Source: Candidatus Dadabacteria bacterium | GTDB lineage: Bacteria > Desulfobacterota_D > UBA1144 > Nemesobacterales > Nemesobacteraceae | Length of the DNA: 49,499 nt | Assembly (NCBI GenBank): GCA_009840385.1 | Contig: VXNX01000013.1 | Span: 148,723-198,221, forward strand | Reading direction: 5' to 3' | Shown here: piece by piece, positions 8,367 through 16,539 of the stretch | How the letters are laid out: every line of letters starts with the position of its first letter | Position numbering within the stretch: position 1 is the first letter of the stretch | The notes under the pieces: model-generated | The model's database searches: none | Told to the model about the DNA's origin: nothing | What the model saw: the letters and a program-made list of their open reading frames with translations, nothing else | Program-made: the position numbers and the translations under genes

Positions 8367-10001
8367 ATGGATAAATTTACTTCAGACAGAATCAATTCTA
8401 GCTTAATTTTTACACTTTGCGCGATTTTCACTGTTTTCCTGCCGTGTGCTTCCGCTACCGCATTCAGCAAGGATTTGCTGGGGTCAACTCCTTTTTCGCA
8501 AGAAGAACAGGCCGAATTCGTCGAGTTAGCGCAGAAAACTGAAGAAGCAGGGCCGATACGGCAAACTGAAAAGCCCGGAGAAGTCGAAAAAATTGGGGGA
8601 AAAGACTCTCATACCGAAACCCAATTATCTTCTGAATCTGCTAAGCAAATTCCCCAGATAGAGCTTGGCGCTCAAGAAACCCCGGCACTCGAGCACACAG
8701 ACCCTCCGCAGAGTTATGAGGATATAAAATTCGAGACAAAGAGAAACTCAAGAGTTGAACATTACATCCGCCGGTTCTCATCGGGAAAAGGAAAGAAAAA
8801 CTTCGCCGAGATTCTCAAAAGGTCCGGTAAATTCCTTCCCGAAATCAAGGAAATACTCCGCTCCGAGGGAGTTCCCTCAGAAATCGCGTATCTGCCTCTC
8901 ATAGAAAGCGGGTTCAACCCCCGCGCCGTTTCGAGAAAAAACGCCGTCGGGCTCTGGCAATTCATAAGACCGACCGGACTGAAGTACGGGCTCAAAATAA
9001 ACTACTGGGTAGACGAGAGGATGGACGTAGAGAGATCAACCTTGGCGGCGGCCAGATATCTCAAGAAGATGCACGAGGAATTCGGTTCATGGGAACTCGC
9101 TCTCGCAGGTTACAACTGCGGGGAGAAAAGGGTATCGAAGGCCATTAGGAAAACGGGTTCGACCGATTTCTGGACACTCTCAAGAAAGCTTCCGAGGGAA
9201 ACAAGGAACTATCTGCCGAAATTCAACGCCGCTTTGATAATAGCCGAAAACCCTGAGAAATACGGCTTCAGAATCACGAAATTGGAGAAAGATTATCAAG
9301 CTGTGAGCGTTCCGCCCAGAAAAAGTATTGCGGAAATTGCCAACCTCCTTGACATGGGATACAAGGAAATTTCCAAGTACAACCCCTCGCTTGTCGGGCT
9401 TTCCACTCCCCCGGGAGGAAACTATGAGCTTAAGGTCCCTAAGGACTACGCGGAGAAGCTCATTTCAGTCCAAGACCAAGTAATTGCCCTCAAAGACGTT
9501 GAAATTCCTTTCAGGACAAGGCCCGTAAGGTACACGGTGAGGCAGGACGACAGCTTGTGGAAAATAGCCAGGAAATTCGGAACGTCTGTCGAGAAGCTCA
9601 AGTACGCAAATCACCTTTCTAGTTCGATCATACGTCCCGGACAAAGGCTGAAGATACCCTCGAGGGGAAATCTCGTATACGTAAAGCACAGGATTCGCCC
9701 TGGAGAAAATATTTACCTTCTGGCGAAAAGATACGGAACCTCAATCGACGCAATAAAAAGGGCTAACAACCTTAAGAGTTCGCTTATAATAGCGGGAAAA
9801 ACCCTCTCTATTCCCCAGAGACTCTCATCCACCTATGTGCCACGCGACGTTCCGAAGAAAATGAGCCACAAGATAATCCCCGGCGATACTCTGAGCGAAC
9901 TGGCCCTTCGCTACAGGGTCTCGGTCTCACAGATCAAGAGGTGGAACAACATGTCCTCAACCACGCTGATCGCCGGAAGAAATCTGGTCATCTACAAATA
10001 A
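8367..10001 (+). CDS. mltD: Membrane-bound lytic murein transglycosylase D-like, SLT plus three LysM
   Basis: This 544-residue enzyme would cleave the glycan strands of peptidoglycan with formation of 1,6-anhydro sugars. It has an N-terminal signal segment (SSLIFTLCAIFTVFLPCASA). A Cys at about residue 27 does not sit in a good lipobox, so lipidation is doubtful. A polar linker runs to about residue 125. The SLT domain follows, with the catalytic Glu in YLPLIESGFNP (E180) and the supporting motifs SRKNAVGLWQFIRPTG, LALAGYNCGE and ETRNYLPKF. Three LysM peptidoglycan-binding repeats start at about residues 387, 437 and 497, each with the xGxxLxxIAxxxG pattern. The next gene follows after 7 bp. 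Confidence 0.93.
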   Translation: MDKFTSDRINSSLIFTLCAIFTVFLPCASATAFSKDLLGSTPFSQEEQAEFVELAQKTEEAGPIRQTEKPGEVEKIGGKDSHTETQLSSESAKQIPQIELGAQETPALEHTDPPQSYEDIKFETKRNSRVEHYIRRFSSGKGKKNFAEILKRSGKFLPEIKEILRSEGVPSEIAYLPLIESGFNPRAVSRKNAVGLWQFIRPTGLKYGLKINYWVDERMDVERSTLAAARYLKKMHEEFGSWELALAGYNCGEKRVSKAIRKTGSTDFWTLSRKLPRETRNYLPKFNAALIIAENPEKYGFRITKLEKDYQAVSVPPRKSIAEIANLLDMGYKEISKYNPSLVGLSTPPGGNYELKVPKDYAEKLISVQDQVIALKDVEIPFRTRPVRYTVRQDDSLWKIARKFGTSVEKLKYANHLSSSIIRPGQRLKIPSRGNLVYVKHRIRPGENIYLLAKRYGTSIDAIKRANNLKSSLIIAGKTLSIPQRLSSTYVPRDVPKKMSHKIIPGDTLSELALRYRVSVSQIKRWNNMSSTTLIAGRNLVIYK

Positions 10002-10008
10002 GCCCTAG

Positions 10009-10653
10009 ATGTTGACAGTAAGGTCAATAAGGGAAACCCTTCCGCAGAAAGCCCCTGAGATACGGCACAAGCTCAAGGAATTTGAAAACATCATCAAAAA
10101 CGCTTCTGAAGAAGTGATCTTTGAAGAACTGGTTTTCTGCATATTCACGGCCGGAACAAGCGCCAGGATGGGTCTGAGCGCACTCAGTACAGTAAGAAGC
10201 ATCCTCCGGAGCGCAAGCGAGGATGAACTAAGGGCAAAACTTCGGGGAGTATACAGATTTCCAAACGTACGCTCAAAACACGTGATCCACACAAGAAACT
10301 ATCTTGCCCGCGAATATGGACTCAAGCTGAGGCCGCTTCTTCTGTCGTTTAAAGATCCGGTTGAGAGAAGAGATTTTTTCGCACTTAACAAGGATATAAA
10401 GGGGCTCGGTTTCAAGGAAGCAAGTCATTTTCTAAGAAACATCGGTTTTCGCGGTTACGCGATACTTGATAAACACATACTCCAGTGCCTTTTCGAACTC
10501 GGCATAACGGAATCCTCCCGGGCACCGCACTCAAGATCCAGATACATTGAAATTGAAAACAAGTTTAAGAAATTCTCGGAAAGAAACGGATTTGATTTTG
10601 ATGAAATGGATCTGTTTCTCTGGAGTGAAAAAACAGGCGAAATACTGAAATAA
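10009..10653 (+). CDS. ogg: N-glycosylase/DNA lyase, archaeal-type 8-oxoguanine glycosylase (Ogg2 family)
   Basis: This 214-residue bifunctional repair enzyme would remove 8-oxoguanine and nick the strand. It contains a helix-hairpin-helix region with DIKGLGFKEASHFLRNIG and, 18 residues after the lysine, LDKHIL. K136 is the expected Schiff-base lysine and D154 the catalytic Asp; their spacing is that of the Methanocaldococcus Ogg pair (known from the family). The N-terminal half is a helical bundle with FEELVFCIFTAGTSA. No Shine-Dalgarno is obvious. The gene starts 7 bp after the transglycosylase stop, so translation may be coupled. A second, related gene follows after 25 bp. Confidence 0.9.
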   Translation: MLTVRSIRETLPQKAPEIRHKLKEFENIIKNASEEVIFEELVFCIFTAGTSARMGLSALSTVRSILRSASEDELRAKLRGVYRFPNVRSKHVIHTRNYLAREYGLKLRPLLLSFKDPVERRDFFALNKDIKGLGFKEASHFLRNIGFRGYAILDKHILQCLFELGITESSRAPHSRSRYIEIENKFKKFSERNGFDFDEMDLFLWSEKTGEILK

Positions 10654-10678
10654 CGCCTCGGAAAAGAAAACTCTCCCC

Positions 10679-11329
10679 ATGACTGAGGAACAAAAACGAG
10701 AACTTCTGGAACTCTATGAGCTTAGAGGAGAAGAAATACGGAAGCGGCTTCTGGAATTCAAAGAGACTTTCCAAAAGGCCGATGACCTCCAAGTATTTCA
10801 TGAACTCTCATTCTGTATACTGAGTTCCGGTGTCGGTCCCAAAATAGCCGGCCAATGCATGAGGGCCATAGGAGAAAAGCTTGCGGATGGAAAAGAAGAT
10901 GAACTCTTGGGCCGCATTGAAACGATTCATAAATATGCCGAAAACGTCTCCCGCTATATTGTTTTTACAAGGGAATATCTTAAAGAAGAGCACGGATTTC
11001 TTCTGAAATCACTTGTCAGTTCCTTTGAAGACAGAGTGGAAAGAAGAGATTTCTTTGCAAAAAACCCGGGAATAAAAGGACTCGGATACATGCAGGCAAG
11101 CCATTTTCTGAGGAATCTGGGATTTTCCGGCTATGCGATTCTTGACAGAAACAATCTGGCGTCCCTTTCCGAACTGGGGATCATAGGCGAGACGAAATAT
11201 CCCCTGACGAAAAGAAGATACCTTGAAACCGAAAGTCTTATGACGGAAGCCGCTCACGAACTGGGAATCAGTCTTGATGAATTTGACCTGCTCCTTTGGT
11301 CAAGGAAAAGAAAATACGTTCCGAGATAA
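10679..11329 (+). CDS. Ogg2-family paralogue lacking the catalytic lysine
   Basis: This 216-residue protein is clearly homologous to the gene just upstream over its whole length: FHELSFCILSSGVGPKIAG, SFEDRVERRDFFAKNPGIKG and SHFLRNLGFSGYAILD all have counterparts there. The HhH segment reads GLGYMQASHFLRN, so the Schiff-base lysine is replaced by Met138 (codon 11090-11092). The Asp 18 residues later is kept (D156), but the following K-H of the active copy are R-N. The frame is intact, so it looks maintained rather than decaying. It may bind damaged DNA without cutting, or act as a monofunctional glycosylase. Both are inferences. Its stop is 2 bp from the convergent deacetylase gene. Confidence 0.85.
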   Translation: MTEEQKRELLELYELRGEEIRKRLLEFKETFQKADDLQVFHELSFCILSSGVGPKIAGQCMRAIGEKLADGKEDELLGRIETIHKYAENVSRYIVFTREYLKEEHGFLLKSLVSSFEDRVERRDFFAKNPGIKGLGYMQASHFLRNLGFSGYAILDRNNLASLSELGIIGETKYPLTKRRYLETESLMTEAAHELGISLDEFDLLLWSRKRKYVPR

Positions 11330-11331
11330 GG

Positions 11332-11997
11332 TCACTCGGAGTCATGCTTTATGAAAACCTCGGCCCAAAGCGGCGCAAATCCGTCCGCGGTGTCGTGAAA
11401 AGCCCCCCGGTACCTGTTAAGGCCCATGATGCCGTCAGTGTAATCCTTGTAGGCCGTCTGGCTCCTATGTGCCTCGATCGCCCGGCGCTTGCGGTCGGCA
11501 AAAGACGTTATATCCTCGATCCGGTCGTATGAGGGAAAAGGCGTCCATACCTCATAAAACCAGCATTCGCACTCAAAGGGAATCTCCTTAATTGCCGCCT
11601 TAAGACAATCAAGAGTCAGACGCGAAACCGTCCTGTGGGTTCTGTGCTTGTCAATTTCGGGATGCGGGAGGTATACCTCCCCCGGGCGGAGATTTGTTAT
11701 TATTTCCACCATCCTGGAACTGAATTCACGCTTGTTCGAATCGGATTCCATGTCGGAGAGCCCCAGAACAGAAAGCTCCACTCCGAGTATCTCCGATGAT
11801 TCCCTGACTTCTGACTCCCTCGTCCGCACAAGTTGCTCCTGCGTGATACCAAGCGGATTCGCACTTCTTCTTCCATCTGTAACGACAACGGAAATCACGT
11901 CAATACCTTTTTCCAGAAGCAGGCAGACAGTTCCTCCCATGCCTATTTCAAGATCGTCGGGGTGGGGAGAAATTATAAGGGCTTTTGTGTCTTGCAT
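11332..11997 (-). CDS. PIG-L/LmbE family deacetylase (BshB1-like)
   Basis: This 221-residue protein is a zinc-dependent deacetylase of N-acetylglucosaminyl compounds. The metal-site motif SPHPDDLEIGMGG (H12, D14, D15) and the second site PHPEIDKHRTH (H112, H118, H121) are both complete. Size and the segment DGRRSANPLG resemble bacillithiol deacetylase BshB1, which acts on GlcNAc-malate, but other LmbE family members act on lipids, mycothiol precursors or antibiotics. No bshA or bshC gene is in the window, so the role remains open. It lies downstream of the porin gene on the same strand, 450 bp away, and converges on the Ogg paralogue. Confidence 0.85.
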   Translation of the reverse strand: MQDTKALIISPHPDDLEIGMGGTVCLLLEKGIDVISVVVTDGRRSANPLGITQEQLVRTRESEVRESSEILGVELSVLGLSDMESDSNKREFSSRMVEIITNLRPGEVYLPHPEIDKHRTHRTVSRLTLDCLKAAIKEIPFECECWFYEVWTPFPSYDRIEDITSFADRKRRAIEAHRSQTAYKDYTDGIMGLNRYRGAFHDTADGFAPLWAEVFIKHDSE

Positions 11998-12159
11998 ATC
12001 GGTCCTTCTCAGTGAAAAGAGTACCGGAATCTACATTACACCGTGAACTCAAATTAGGAAAATACTAATAAATAACCTGTTACGCGCTTTATCGAGAAAG
12101 CATCGAAAAGGCTCATAGTTCAAAAAACCCACCTATCCTGCAGCAATTCATCTATGATT

Positions 12160-12333
12160 TTAAAAACACCTGAGAGGAACATTTGCCAGCAGGTCGTTGC
12201 TTTCTAGACCCATCGGGGGTTGTATCTCGTAGCTCCCTGAAATTCCGAAGTTTCCGCCGAACTGCAGAAAATTACTCAGACGTATGAAGACTCCAACCAA
12301 GCTCAATATCGTCAAAACGTAAAAGAGTGAAAT
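12160..12333 (-). pseudogene. Possible relic ORF in the 452-bp gap 11998-12449
   Basis: Between the porin stop and the deacetylase start there are 452 bp without a convincing gene. The only protein-like frame is a stretch of 57 codons closed by TGA upstream (12334-12336) and TAA downstream (12160-12162). It has a hydrophobic first part (LFYVLTILSLVGVFIRLSN) and a polar second part (GSYEIQPPMGLESNDLLA). It has no ATG near its beginning and no Shine-Dalgarno, so it could be the tail of a lost membrane or envelope gene. It could also be chance. I see no RNA gene or strong terminator in this gap. Confidence 0.25.
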
Positions 12334-12449
12334 TCAAAGATGGAATCGAGCAGACAATGGACAAAACAACAGGGGTAAAAACATACTATCAGGTCGGCGG
12401 TTGATTATGCTCCTATACACCAGATTTGACTATATTTCTAAATGCATCT

Positions 12450-13715
12450 CTAGAAGTAGGTCTGAACCTGCGCTCTTACCATCGACTCATCAGACTCTAC
12501 GCCAGCGAGATCCTCTTCTCTCTGGAACGTGTAGTCAAGCTGTATTTTCCACTTGTGATTGCCGCTGAGGTAGTAGTTAAGTCCCTGCGTGAATGTCCAT
12601 ATGTTGTCAAGGTCATTTCCCCTGACAACGTTGGCATCATCGTCAAACATGACCATCGCATACCTTGAGGCGAGCTCAATCCTCTTCGGAAGAAGGAAGA
12701 AACCGCCCTGTACCCTGAAACCGGAATCATAGGCAGTGTCCACACCGGCGTCATCGGGATTGACCCACCTTCCGACATACTCGCCGGTAAGATTGAATCT
12801 CGGGTCCCTGTAGTTTACGTCAGCCGTAAAGGAAGTGACTCTACCGCTTTCAAGGTCTCTCTCTCCAGATGGAATTCCTATATTGCCATCATTTCCATCC
12901 TCAACATCTATGCCCGCAACAGCGGCTCCTACCATGAGCGTGGGCCTCTTGGCGAAATTCTCTTTTACACTCTTGGCTTTCCCGCCGATAATGGCCGCCT
13001 GAACCCTTCCTGCCCAGAGCATTCCGGTGTCACCCTTATCGTTTTTCTGGTTCGCGCCTTCACCTTGGAAAACACCCGCATCATAGCGGATCATCCCGTC
13101 GCCGAGAAAACCGTAAACACCGCCACCGATATCCCTGCCATACCGAAAGTAATCGTCTATGATCGAGGTTCCCACAAGCTGCAGGGCGGTAATTGAGGTA
13201 AGAAATTCTCTGCTAAACGGAACCTTGTACTGGCCCACGGTAGGAATGAACATCTTGTTCTTGGCAAACGAAAGCCTCATGTCCTTTAGTGCTCCACCTG
13301 CGAGATCATACTGAATCGTGTATTTCATCCAGGGAGCGAAAGCGTTACCGTCCCAGATCAACCAGAGGTTTCTTACACTGAAGCCAAAACCCTCTTCGTC
13401 GGTGTCAGGATCTGTGTAGTTGGCCAGAAACTGACCAAAAAATCTCATCCTGAGTTTGTAGTTGCTGTCCGCGGTCTGGAAAGTAAGGCCCGCACCTTTT
13501 TTGGTCTTGACCTTTATCTTGTTGTGCCAGGCCTTGGAATCTTTCACCGTGGCCTCGTACTCCTTCATGTTCATCTGCTGCTCAAGCTCTTCTATCTTCT
13601 TCTTAAGTTCCTCTATCTGCTCCTGTATGCTCTGGTCGCCACCGGCCTGGGCGGGAAGTGACATAAAGGAAAGCAGAATGAAAAAAGAAACAGCTAAAAC
13701 TGCTAAAATCCTCAT
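12450..13715 (-). CDS. OprP/OprO-like porin (phosphate-selective porin family)
   Basis: This 421-residue outer-membrane protein has a cleavable signal peptide (hydrophobic core to about residue 24, AQA cleavage site). A short coiled coil follows (QSIQEQIEELKKKIEELEQQ, about 29-48), as in other porins that anchor to peptidoglycan or trimerise. The rest shows alternating short beta strands and ends in Phe, the outer-membrane assembly signal. Segments such as LWLIWDGNAFAPWMKYTIQYD and FIPTVGQYKVPFSREFLTS match the OprP/OprO layout. Specificity for phosphate cannot be shown. The ATG is preceded by a strong GAGGAGG seven bases upstream. It is transcribed divergently from the small ORF/gatB side. 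Confidence 0.88.
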   Translation of the reverse strand: MRILAVLAVSFFILLSFMSLPAQAGGDQSIQEQIEELKKKIEELEQQMNMKEYEATVKDSKAWHNKIKVKTKKGAGLTFQTADSNYKLRMRFFGQFLANYTDPDTDEEGFGFSVRNLWLIWDGNAFAPWMKYTIQYDLAGGALKDMRLSFAKNKMFIPTVGQYKVPFSREFLTSITALQLVGTSIIDDYFRYGRDIGGGVYGFLGDGMIRYDAGVFQGEGANQKNDKGDTGMLWAGRVQAAIIGGKAKSVKENFAKRPTLMVGAAVAGIDVEDGNDGNIGIPSGERDLESGRVTSFTADVNYRDPRFNLTGEYVGRWVNPDDAGVDTAYDSGFRVQGGFFLLPKRIELASRYAMVMFDDDANVVRGNDLDNIWTFTQGLNYYLSGNHKWKIQLDYTFQREEDLAGVESDESMVRAQVQTYF

Positions 13716-13784
13716 ATTACGTCCTCCTCTGAGTTATATTCAAATCTGGTGCACGGAGGGTTTGAAAAAAAAGCGGCATATCCG

Positions 13785-13830
13785 GTTGATTTGAATTCAC
13801 TCAAACTAATCAACAGGAGGATACACCTCC
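13785..13830 (+). promoter_or_regulatory. Inverted repeat followed by a hairpin over the Shine-Dalgarno site
   Basis: GTTGATT (13785-13791) and AATCAAC (13808-13814) form a 7-bp inverted repeat with an inner TTGA/TCAA pair. Directly after it, GGAGG (13816-13820) is a near-perfect Shine-Dalgarno sequence. It can pair with CCTCC (13826-13830), which touches the ATG of the small ORF, leaving a 5-base loop. As RNA this would hide the ribosome site. It may be a translational switch, or the first repeat may be an operator. Confidence 0.45.
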
Positions 13831-13974
13831 ATGGGCAGAAAGAATAAAGTTTTTGAGACGAAAGGTCAAAAAGAAACGATGGATCTGTTGAGAGGACTTT
13901 CCGCTAGATCTATTCCCTGTCCTGAACAGAAATACGCGGACCAGAGGTTGCCTGCTGGCCAAGTACATATATAA
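13831..13974 (+). CDS. Small hypothetical protein (47 aa)
   Basis: An ATG ten bases after AGGAGG opens a 47-codon frame beginning MGRKNKVFETKGQKETMDLL and ending PAGQVHI. It is basic, has one Cys and no membrane segment. I do not recognise a family. The strong ribosome site, the position 46 bp before gatB on the same strand, and the hairpin over the Shine-Dalgarno speak for a real expressed peptide, perhaps a leader controlling gatB. The short length speaks against certainty. Confidence 0.45.
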   Translation: MGRKNKVFETKGQKETMDLLRGLSARSIPCPEQKYADQRLPAGQVHI

Positions 13975-14020
13975 TTTTCGCTCGACTGCTTTATCAAATT
14001 TTCCCTGAAGGAACGATCAT

Positions 14021-15445
14021 ATGGAGTACGAAGCGGTAATCGGTCTCGAAGTACACGCACAACTCGCCACTGAATCCAAGATATTTTCTTCTTCCTCGAC
14101 GAAATTCGGAAGTCCCCCCAACTCCCAGGTGAATCCGGTCTGTCTGGGCATGCCGGGGGTTTTGCCGGTTTTTAACGAAAGGGTTCTTGAATACGCCATA
14201 AAGGCCGGTCTGGCGACCAACTGCGAAATCGCCCGGAAATCCAGATTCGCAAGGAAGAACTACTTCTACCCGGACCTTCCGAAGGGCTACCAGATTTCCC
14301 AGTACGACGAACCGCTTTGCCTCAGAGGGCATCTCGAGATAGATTCGGGGGATGGCAAAAAAAAGATCAGGATAACCCGAATACACCTGGAAGAAGACGC
14401 GGGGAAACTCGTGCACGAATACTCCGACTTTGAAAGCCATGTGGATCTCAACAGGGCCGGAGTGCCGCTTGTGGAGATAGTCAGCGAGCCCGATATCTCA
14501 ACCGCCGAAGAAGCGGTTGAATACGTAAAGAAACTTAGGACAATCCTCAGATATATCGAGGTTTGTGACGGGAACATGGAGGAAGGAAGCCTGCGCTGCG
14601 ACGCAAACGTCTCCGTGCGGCCGGCAGGGCAGAGCGAACTCGGAACTAAAACCGAGATCAAGAATCTTAATTCCTTCCGCTTTATACAGAGGGCCATAGA
14701 ATACGAAATAAAGAGACAGGAGGCGGTTCTGCGAAGCGGAGGGAACGTGGTCCAGGAAACAAGGCTCTTTGACTCCCAAAAAGGGATCACGTTTGCAATG
14801 AGATCAAAAGAAGAGGCTCACGACTACAGGTATTTTCCAGACCCAGACCTTCTGCCGGTAGTGGTGGTGGTGGATTATCTGGAAAAAATCCGCCTGTCTC
14901 TCCCGGAACTTCCCGAAGAAAAACTCAGCAGGTTCGTGGATGAATTCAACATACCGAGAAACGATGCCGAGACGCTTTCATCCTCAAGACCGCTTGCCGA
15001 ATACTTTGAAGAGTGCGCAAAACACGCAAAAGACCAGAAGGCGGTGAGCAACTGGATCTTAAACGAGATGCTTAGAGAAGTCGAGAACGAAGACAGCATA
15101 GCCGAATTTCCAGTTAAGCCTGAGAACCTCGCTGAACTGCTGAACCTTATCGGGGAAGGAAAAATAAACCGCAAGACCGCTAAGGAAATATTCTCCGAGA
15201 TGATAAGCGGGGGAAAACGCGCAGAAGAAATAGTAACCGAAAAGGGGCTTACCCAGATTACCGATGAAGACGAGATCTCCTCTATTATAAGCAAAATAAT
15301 CGAAGAGAATCCGAAGGAAGTCGAAAGATACAGGAACGGGGACACAAAGCTTCTCAGCTTTTTCATCGGTCAGGTGATGAAGGCAACAAGGGGGAAAGCC
15401 GATCCCGCAGTAGTAAATCAAACGCTCAGAAATTCTCTCGGATAA
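14021..15445 (+). CDS. gatB: Aspartyl/glutamyl-tRNA amidotransferase subunit B
   Basis: GatB is the kinase/tRNA-binding subunit of the GatCAB complex, which turns misacylated Glu-tRNA(Gln) and/or Asp-tRNA(Asn) into the correct amide forms. The protein has 474 residues, the normal length. Motifs are the N-terminal IGLEVHAQLATESKIF, CLGMPGVLPVFN, RKNYFYPDLPKGYQISQYD, LEEDAGKLVHE, the RCDANVSVRP segment, EIKNLNSFRFIQRAIEYE and DYRYFPDPDLLPV. The C-terminal YqeY-like helical domain runs from about residue 300 and ends RGKADPAVVNQTL. AAGGAA precedes the ATG. gatA and gatC are not adjacent and are presumably elsewhere. Confidence 0.97.
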   Translation: MEYEAVIGLEVHAQLATESKIFSSSSTKFGSPPNSQVNPVCLGMPGVLPVFNERVLEYAIKAGLATNCEIARKSRFARKNYFYPDLPKGYQISQYDEPLCLRGHLEIDSGDGKKKIRITRIHLEEDAGKLVHEYSDFESHVDLNRAGVPLVEIVSEPDISTAEEAVEYVKKLRTILRYIEVCDGNMEEGSLRCDANVSVRPAGQSELGTKTEIKNLNSFRFIQRAIEYEIKRQEAVLRSGGNVVQETRLFDSQKGITFAMRSKEEAHDYRYFPDPDLLPVVVVVDYLEKIRLSLPELPEEKLSRFVDEFNIPRNDAETLSSSRPLAEYFEECAKHAKDQKAVSNWILNEMLREVENEDSIAEFPVKPENLAELLNLIGEGKINRKTAKEIFSEMISGGKRAEEIVTEKGLTQITDEDEISSIISKIIEENPKEVERYRNGDTKLLSFFIGQVMKATRGKADPAVVNQTLRNSLG

Positions 15446-15489
15446 TCTATGGGTGCGCATGAACATATGCTATAACGGCGAAAACAGTT

Positions 15490-16051
15490 TGGCGAAATTT
15501 GGAAATGAAATGGCGAGTTTTTTTTGCCGTGTCATGCGACCATGGCTTGCCAGGAAGGCAACCATCACGTGTACCAAGTGCTGACGAAGAGGGCGGAGAG
15601 AATGTGGGAGTTCGTGAATCGGCCGATGATCGTAGAAGACATTTACGATTACTGGTATTCCGTCTCCGAACAGCCCAAGGAAATGCAGTCTTGGCCTCTG
15701 CCTAATGTCTGGTTCGGAGTGAGCGTGGAGGACTAGGAAAGGCTTTGCCGCGCGAACTGGCTGGTAAAGACCCCGGCCCCTGCGCGGTTTCTCTCGGTAG
15801 AGCCCATGCTCGGGCCGGTCCGGGACATTCCCCGGGGAATTAACTAGATAATCTGCGGCGGGGAGTCCGGGCCCGGAGCGCGGCCGATGGATCCCGCCTG
15901 GGTACGCGAGCTCAAGGATGAGTGCCTGGATAAACGCATTCCCTTCTTCTTCAAGCAGTGGGGAGGGGTTAACAAAAAGCGGACCGGCCGGGAGCTTGAC
16001 GGCAGGACCTGGGACGAGATGCCTATTGGCACAACAGAATGCGGAGTATAA
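15490..16051 (+). pseudogene. Decayed DUF5131 (phage Gp37/Gp68-like) gene
   Basis: In the frame running from about 15524 to 16051 the family pattern is clear: [58 protein letters not shown] and [11 protein letters not shown] appear in the correct order. The frame carries two in-frame TAG codons (15734-15736, and just before the IICGGESG segment near 15845). The N-terminal third of the family, with its Cys cluster, is absent. Weak similarity before 15524 lies in another frame. This is a remnant of a gene often found in phages and mobile DNA; its biochemical role is unknown. It marks the start of a decayed accessory zone after gatB. Confidence 0.8.
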
Positions 16052-16065
16052 AGTATGTATTTACG

Positions 16066-16275
16066 ATGAAATTCAAAGAAATCACAATAGACGAAGTTAG
16101 GGTAGGCTCCGTTAACTTGTCAGACCAAGAAACCTTCTCTACAGATCACGGAATTGCTGTTGATTTTTACAAAGGCGGCAAGAAGGTGGCTTCGATTATT
16201 GGACTGATGATACCTATAAAAGAAGGCGCAGAGATACCGCCTTTTAAGGTAGATTTCTCGCCTTTTGTGAGATAG
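16066..16275 (+). CDS. Small hypothetical protein (69 aa)
   Basis: The 69-codon frame starts MKFKEITIDEVRVGSVNLSD and ends PPFKVDFSPFVR. It has a balanced composition with alternating hydrophobic residues, as in a small beta-rich domain. An upstream ATG at 16039 would add nine residues and overlap the end of the DUF5131 remnant. No Shine-Dalgarno is visible at either start. I recognise no family. It converges on another small ORF, 10 bp away. It could be a small accessory gene of the mobile region or a chance frame. Confidence 0.4.
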   Translation: MKFKEITIDEVRVGSVNLSDQETFSTDHGIAVDFYKGGKKVASIIGLMIPIKEGAEIPPFKVDFSPFVR

Positions 16276-16285
16276 ATTTGGGAGC

Positions 16286-16423
16286 TTAGTACCAAACCAG
16301 GAGAATCGGAAGCTTTCTCAATTCTAAGGTTTTGGCCAGAATAACCGCATCGATTGTTTCTTCCGTAGCTTGGACCGTTATCGGTTTGTGTTGTCCTTTG
16401 AAATAAATTGTAAACTCTTTCAT
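16286..16423 (-). CDS. Small hypothetical protein (45 aa)
   Basis: An ATG at 16423, preceded by AAGG about eight bases upstream, opens a 45-codon frame: MKEFTIYFKGQHKPITVQA, then a helix-like TEETIDAVILAKTLELRK. A longer frame to 16480 exists, but its N-terminus looks less protein-like. The sequence resembles a small beta-alpha domain; no family is recognised. It is convergent with the 69-aa ORF. Confidence 0.4.
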   Translation of the reverse strand: MKEFTIYFKGQHKPITVQATEETIDAVILAKTLELRKLPILLVWY

Positions 16424-16539
16424 AATGTTAGCCTTAATATTTTTTGTTGTAATGATAGCGCTTATAATTTGGCAAGTCAAAGACGATTTGTAGGATATTG
16501 GGTACCCCTAAATTTAAGTAACTGGCTTAAAAAACCGTT

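Noticed and set aside
15734-15847. Functional stop-codon recoding in the DUF5131 gene
   Set aside because: The N-terminal domain is missing and the frame changes upstream, so simple decay explains the sequence better; kept only as a low-priority check.
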